From NCBI GenBank assembly GCA_007124345.1, contig SLFH01000232.1:1-9403 (forward strand): a stretch of DNA of 9,403 bases, written 5' to 3'. Positions 6,374 through 9,403 of the stretch are shown here, one piece after another. The translations under genes and the position numbers were made by a program. The stretch's first letter is position 1, and each line of letters opens with the position of its first letter. Origin of the DNA: Phycisphaerales bacterium (GTDB taxonomy: Bacteria > Planctomycetota > Phycisphaerae > Phycisphaerales > UBA1924). The notes below the pieces were generated by a model. It saw nothing but the letters and a program-made list of their open reading frames with translations. It did no database searches and was not told the DNA's origin.

Positions 6374-6735
6374 GACTCCGCCTCCGACACGATCTCAGCC
6401 CGGTGGGTCGATCGTTGTCCGGTAACCGAAGCGCTAGGCAACCCTGGGCGGAGCCGGTTTACATATTCTTCGCGCCATCCGAGCTTCCCCCCGATGGAGT
6501 GGCTCGGTGCTTTCGCTACCATGTTGCAGATGCGGGCTCGGGAAGGCTGCTTAGAGCTTCCCGGTCCGTGACGGAGGAGTGACCCCAGCGCGAGGCCGGC
6601 TGTTCGCCGCCCCCGCGCTTGGGCTTGGACAGAAGACACCACGCTCGAACCCGCCCGCCAGATCGGTGTGCGCAGAGCGATCGCCCTGCGAGTCGACGCG
6701 GGGCCTCGGCCAGACACCGAAGGAGAAAGCAGATC
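6374..6735 (+). other. Gene-free stretch before the dockerin protein: probable promoter and long leader
   Basis: No convincing coding frame lies in these 362 bases. The only AT-rich island is at 6457-6470 (GTTTACATATTCTT), which could hold a -10 element (TATTCT 6464-6469, 4 of 6) but has no good -35. A 7-bp perfect stem (CGGGAAG 6539-6545 with CTTCCCG 6557-6563) encloses an 11-base loop. CCGAGC 6479-6484 could pair with GCTCGG 6502-6507. I recognise no riboswitch family. No terminator for the upstream pair of genes is visible after 6373. Confidence 0.35.
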
Positions 6736-8898
6736 ATGCAGACCAGGAAGACAGCCGCCGCCATCGCCGCCGTCGCAGGCCTCTGCGGCGCCAGCCTCGC
6801 GCAGGACAGCATCAACTCGATCGCCGACGCGCCGCCCTTCTCCGACGCGCCCGAGGCGTTCGCGACCAACCAGGTCATCGCCGACTATGTCGTCGACCTC
6901 GCTCCCCTGGCCACGAGTTGGGGCAATGTCTTCGGCGTCGCCCCTGTGCTCAAGCAGCACAACTCCACCCAGGGCCAGTTCTACAACAACCTCCCCGGCG
7001 CAGGCTCGATCAGCCAAACCAACCTCATCGGCGTCAACGCACCTGCCCCCTTCTACCAGTTCTGGAACGCACCCGGCTTCGGCGTCCACCCCACCAACAA
7101 CACCCAGCCCACGCAGACCCTCTCTCCCGCCGGCCCCACCACCCAGTTCGCCATCGCAGCCTCAAGCTTCGACGCCGGCGTCAACACACAACTCGTCGCC
7201 ATCGTCAACTACGAGCCCTCCGAGCCAGGACGCCTGTATGTCCGGCGCATCAACGCCGCGGTCAACGGCGATCAGTTCTCCAGCAGCTCGCAGTTCGGCG
7301 GCGGCGCCATCGACGCCAGCGGCAACCTCTACTTCCGCGCCGACGACTTCAATGTCACCCGCCTCCCGCTCTTCAACGGCACCGGATCGATCCATGTCGA
7401 TGCCCTCGGCCGCAACCCGAGCGTCGTGAGCGTCGTCTCCGACGGCACCGAGCTCGACTCGTCGAACATCATGCTCGACGGCGCGACGACCAATGTCCTC
7501 GGCCCCGCGGCCATCCCCGCCGATCGCGCCGGCGGGCCCCGCGCGATGACCACAAACTTTAATGACGAATTCATCAGCGGCCCCCCCACCACCTTCGTCA
7601 GCCGCGGCGGGAGCCACTTCGGCGCCACCGGCGTCACGACCCAGCGAGGCTCTGTCGCCTACAGCCCGATCACCGGCACGAACCCGGACTCGATCGGCAC
7701 CGCTGCGCTCATTACCAAGTCCACCGGCGGGCCCAACGACAGCCTGCTGATCTGGGAGATCGACGCCAACGGGGAGGTCATCTCCGGCTCCAGCCGCCTG
7801 CTCACCCTCCCCTCGACCATCTCCGACCCCGTCAGCGGCCACTCGATCTCCGGCTCCGAGATCGGCGAGTTCGACCATGTCCGCAGCCTGACCGCATTCC
7901 GCGGCGCCAACGGCCAGGTCGCCGTCGGACGCCTTCCCAACGGGCGCAACATCGCCGCCGCCGTCACCTACAACCAGACCGGCTTCGGCACGAGCAACCA
8001 GCGAAACCCGCTGAACAACGTCGTGGCCGTCGACTGGAACCCGAGCGACCCCTCCGACCAGAACTGGCGCCTCGTCGCCTGGGTCGGCCCAGACAGCGTG
8101 CTCGGCACCGCCAACGGCGGCGCATTCAACTACTCCGCCGGCCAGATCGCCGGCGCCAACCCCGCCCTCCCCGGCGCGGGCAAGGCGATCAGCGACGGCC
8201 CCGGCGGCCAGAACCTCGGACGCCTCCAGGCCCTGGGCAACTTCGCCAACCTCGCCGGCCCCTCCATCAGCCCCCCCTACATCGACGCAAAGGGCAACAT
8301 CTGGTTCGTCGCCGCCTCATACATCGACGATGTCGACCCCAACGGCGACCCCTTCCGGCGCGGCGGCACACGACTCTTCCGCGCCGTCTGGGACAGCGCC
8401 ACAGGCGGCTTCGAGCTCGAACAGATCCTCGAGGTCGGCGACATCATCGACGGCCAGAACTCCGACACCCAGTACCGCGTCAGCTTCATCGGCGTCGCCG
8501 ACGGCAGCACGCTCCGCTCCAGCACACTCTGGTCCAACAGCGGCAACGCCTCCGCCTGGAACAACACCGACCCCGCCGACATCGGCCAGCAGGACACCCG
8601 CGGCACCGGCGGCGTCTACCTCCCCGTTCAAATCACCTACGACAGCTCGGGCACTGGTCAGTTCCAGAACAATGTCGACCAGACCTACCAGGTCGCTCTC
8701 TACATCGGCCACCTCGAAGCCGCCACCCCCTCCTGCCCGCCCGATCTCAACGGCGACGGCGTGGTCGACGCCGACGACTTCTTCCTCTTCCTCTCCCTCT
8801 TCGCCGCCGGCGACCCCCGCGCCGACTTCAACAACGACGGCGTGATCGACGCCGACGACTTCTTCGCCTTCCTCAGCGCCTTCGCCGCCGGCTGCTAA
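6736..8898 (+). CDS. Secreted protein with C-terminal type I dockerin repeats; main domain unrecognised
   Basis: The 720-residue protein starts with a clear signal peptide (MQTRKTAAAIAAVAGLCGASLA, cut before Gln23). Residues 23-660 are rich in Asn, Gly, Ser and Thr and look like secreted beta-sheet. Two similar strands, IDASGNLYFRADD (192-204) and IDAKGNIWFVAAS (516-528), resemble the turns of propeller-like repeats, but I cannot name a family or enzyme active site. Residues 667-720 form a dockerin: two calcium loops, D670-N672-D674-D678-D681 and D697-N699-D701-D705-D708, each followed by a hydrophobic helix, ending in Gly-Cys. Dockerins pair with cohesins in clostridial cellulosomes; in planctomycetes such modules are frequent without a known scaffoldin. 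The mature protein has only two cysteines, Cys667 and Cys720, which flank the dockerin. ATG 6736 has GAAGGAGA (6719-6726) 9 bases upstream and directly precedes the signal peptide. A terminator follows at 8950. Confidence 0.88.
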   Translation: MQTRKTAAAIAAVAGLCGASLAQDSINSIADAPPFSDAPEAFATNQVIADYVVDLAPLATSWGNVFGVAPVLKQHNSTQGQFYNNLPGAGSISQTNLIGVNAPAPFYQFWNAPGFGVHPTNNTQPTQTLSPAGPTTQFAIAASSFDAGVNTQLVAIVNYEPSEPGRLYVRRINAAVNGDQFSSSSQFGGGAIDASGNLYFRADDFNVTRLPLFNGTGSIHVDALGRNPSVVSVVSDGTELDSSNIMLDGATTNVLGPAAIPADRAGGPRAMTTNFNDEFISGPPTTFVSRGGSHFGATGVTTQRGSVAYSPITGTNPDSIGTAALITKSTGGPNDSLLIWEIDANGEVISGSSRLLTLPSTISDPVSGHSISGSEIGEFDHVRSLTAFRGANGQVAVGRLPNGRNIAAAVTYNQTGFGTSNQRNPLNNVVAVDWNPSDPSDQNWRLVAWVGPDSVLGTANGGAFNYSAGQIAGANPALPGAGKAISDGPGGQNLGRLQALGNFANLAGPSISPPYIDAKGNIWFVAASYIDDVDPNGDPFRRGGTRLFRAVWDSATGGFELEQILEVGDIIDGQNSDTQYRVSFIGVADGSTLRSSTLWSNSGNASAWNNTDPADIGQQDTRGTGGVYLPVQITYDSSGTGQFQNNVDQTYQVALYIGHLEAATPSCPPDLNGDGVVDADDFFLFLSLFAAGDPRADFNNDGVIDADDFFAFLSAFAAGC
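8743..8892 (+). repeat. Imperfect tandem duplication encoding the two dockerin repeats
   Basis: Two 69-base units (8743-8811 and 8824-8892), each 23 residues, are separated by 12 bases. The stretch coding VDADDFF/IDADDFF and the FAAG end are nearly identical at the DNA level, which indicates duplication of one EF-hand-like unit or homogenisation between the two. Helices differ at LFLSL against AFLSA. Confidence 0.8.
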
Positions 8899-8949
8899 AA
8901 GCCGGCAGGCCCCGGAGAGATCCAAGGCCGATAATCCGATCCGTTTCAC

Positions 8950-8983
8950 ACGGAACCCCCGCTTACCCGGGGGTTCCGTCTTT
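8950..8983 (+). terminator. Rho-independent terminator of the dockerin protein gene
   Basis: A perfect 12-bp stem (8950-8961 with 8968-8979), loop CTTACC, is followed by CTTTACTT. It begins 52 bases after the TAA stop. A smaller stem (GCCGGC 8887-8892 with 8901-8906) spans the stop codon itself. Confidence 0.85.
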
Positions 8984-8993
8984 ACTTGCCGGT

Positions 8994-9027
8994 TATCATC
9001 TGTACCCCGGCGTGCGGACCGCCGGGG
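8994..9027 (+). promoter_or_regulatory. Candidate -10 element and 5' leader hairpin before the last gene
   Basis: TATCAT (8994-8999) matches 5 of 6 bases of a -10 element, though no good -35 lies upstream. Transcription would start near 9006, at the base of a perfect 8-bp stem (CCCCGGCG 9005-9012 with CGCCGGGG 9020-9027, 7-base loop). The mRNA would then begin with a stable hairpin about 30 bases before the start codon. A stabilising or regulatory role is inference. Confidence 0.35.
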
Positions 9028-9056
9028 ACACAGATACACAAACCACCGGTGCACAC

Positions 9057-9403
9057 ATGAACGCCCCAAGCCGCAGAGCCCACGCCATGCACAAGACGCA
9101 GCGCACCATCGGCATACTCACGCTGTTGCTCTTCGCCCCGCTCGCCATCGCGCAGTGGAGCCCCGGCCAAGGTGACTGGACCAAGAGCCACGCAAGCGAT
9201 GTCCGCGTCATGACCTACAACATCAAGGCCGGCATCTCTTCGATGGAAACCAAGACCGACGGCCCAACGCAGTGGAACGCCTTGGCGATGATCGTCGCCG
9301 CGGTCCAGCCCGACATCCTCATCATCCAGGAGGGCGGCGACAACAGCAACATCATCCCGAGCGCCACCGTCGACTCGCCCCAGGTTCTCGCCAATGTGAT
9401 GGA
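9057..9403 (+). CDS. Exported endonuclease/exonuclease/phosphatase family protein (3' partial)
   Basis: The first 115 codons are present and the gene runs off the window. A signal peptide is clear: basic start (SRRAHAMHKTQR), hydrophobic TIGILTLLLFAPLAIA, cut before Gln33. After a short linker the first EEP strand appears, DVRVMTYNIKAG (48-59) with metal-site Asn55, then QWNALAMIVAAVQPDILIIQEGGDN (72-96) with metal-binding Glu92 in the usual place. The family cleaves phosphodiester or phosphomonoester bonds with a divalent metal; exported members include nucleases and lipid phosphodiesterases. The remaining motifs (D-x-N and SDH) would be beyond the window. The start could be ATG 9057 or ATG 9087; neither has a strong Shine-Dalgarno, and 9087 gives the more usual signal-peptide length. 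It is a separate unit from the dockerin gene because a terminator lies between. Confidence 0.8.
   Translation, partial: MNAPSRRAHAMHKTQRTIGILTLLLFAPLAIAQWSPGQGDWTKSHASDVRVMTYNIKAGISSMETKTDGPTQWNALAMIVAAVQPDILIIQEGGDNSNIIPSATVDSPQVLANVM

Noticed and set aside
6619..6735. Upstream extension of the dockerin protein frame
   Set aside because: The extra 39 residues are Arg-rich and precede a textbook ribosome site, ATG and signal peptide at 6736.
8667..8898. Possible cellulosome gene because of the dockerin
   Set aside because: There is no cohesin, scaffoldin, carbohydrate-binding module or glycosidase motif in the window, and dockerin-like ends are common in planctomycetes without cellulosomes.

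Overview
The window is GC-rich chromosomal DNA, probably from a member of the Planctomycetota, most likely a Phycisphaerae-type bacterium. The evidence is an HU-family protein with a long lysine/alanine tail, a secreted protein ending in a two-repeat dockerin and a final Gly-Cys, signal peptides cut before Gln (..LA|Q, ..IA|Q), and third codon positions dominated by G and C. The taxonomic call is inference from these traits; there is no rRNA or marker gene in the window.

Layout, left to right. Bases 1-239 hold the 3' end of an adenosylcobalamin-dependent (class II) ribonucleotide reductase. It overlaps tail to tail with a D-2-hydroxyacid dehydrogenase on the minus strand (226-1206). A small endonuclease/exonuclease/phosphatase (EEP) fold protein diverges from the dehydrogenase (1245-2021). 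An HU-like nucleoid protein follows (2167-2571) with a strong intrinsic terminator (2636-2671). A large exported M28 metallopeptidase of the glutamate carboxypeptidase II type lies on the minus strand (2701-4896). Diverging from it is a probable two-gene operon: pseudouridine-5'-phosphate glycosidase with a TTG start (4946-5890) and an unrecognised 146-residue protein (5933-6373). After a gene-free stretch of about 360 bases comes a 720-residue secreted dockerin protein (6736-8898) with its own terminator. The window ends inside a second, exported EEP-family protein (9057 onward).

Most genes look like single-gene or two-gene transcription units for unrelated housekeeping and envelope functions: nucleotide reduction, 2-keto/2-hydroxy acid redox, nucleoid structure, peptide degradation outside the cytoplasm, and pseudouridine salvage. 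I see no CRISPR array, transposon, phage gene, tRNA or defence cluster.

The most striking signal is genome-scale rather than gene-scale. The palindrome ACGT is nearly absent (2 copies by hand count, against about 19 of the composition-matched GTAC). At 30 of 31 places where Asp, Asn, His or Tyr precedes Val, the codon ends in T instead of the otherwise preferred C, as if to avoid creating ACGT. Other points worth following are the absent C-terminal cysteine pair of the ribonucleotide reductase, a peptidase active site without the glutamate-binding arginines of its best-known relatives, a possible leaderless or bidirectional promoter at 4880-4908, and a dockerin bracketed by the only two cysteines of the mature protein.
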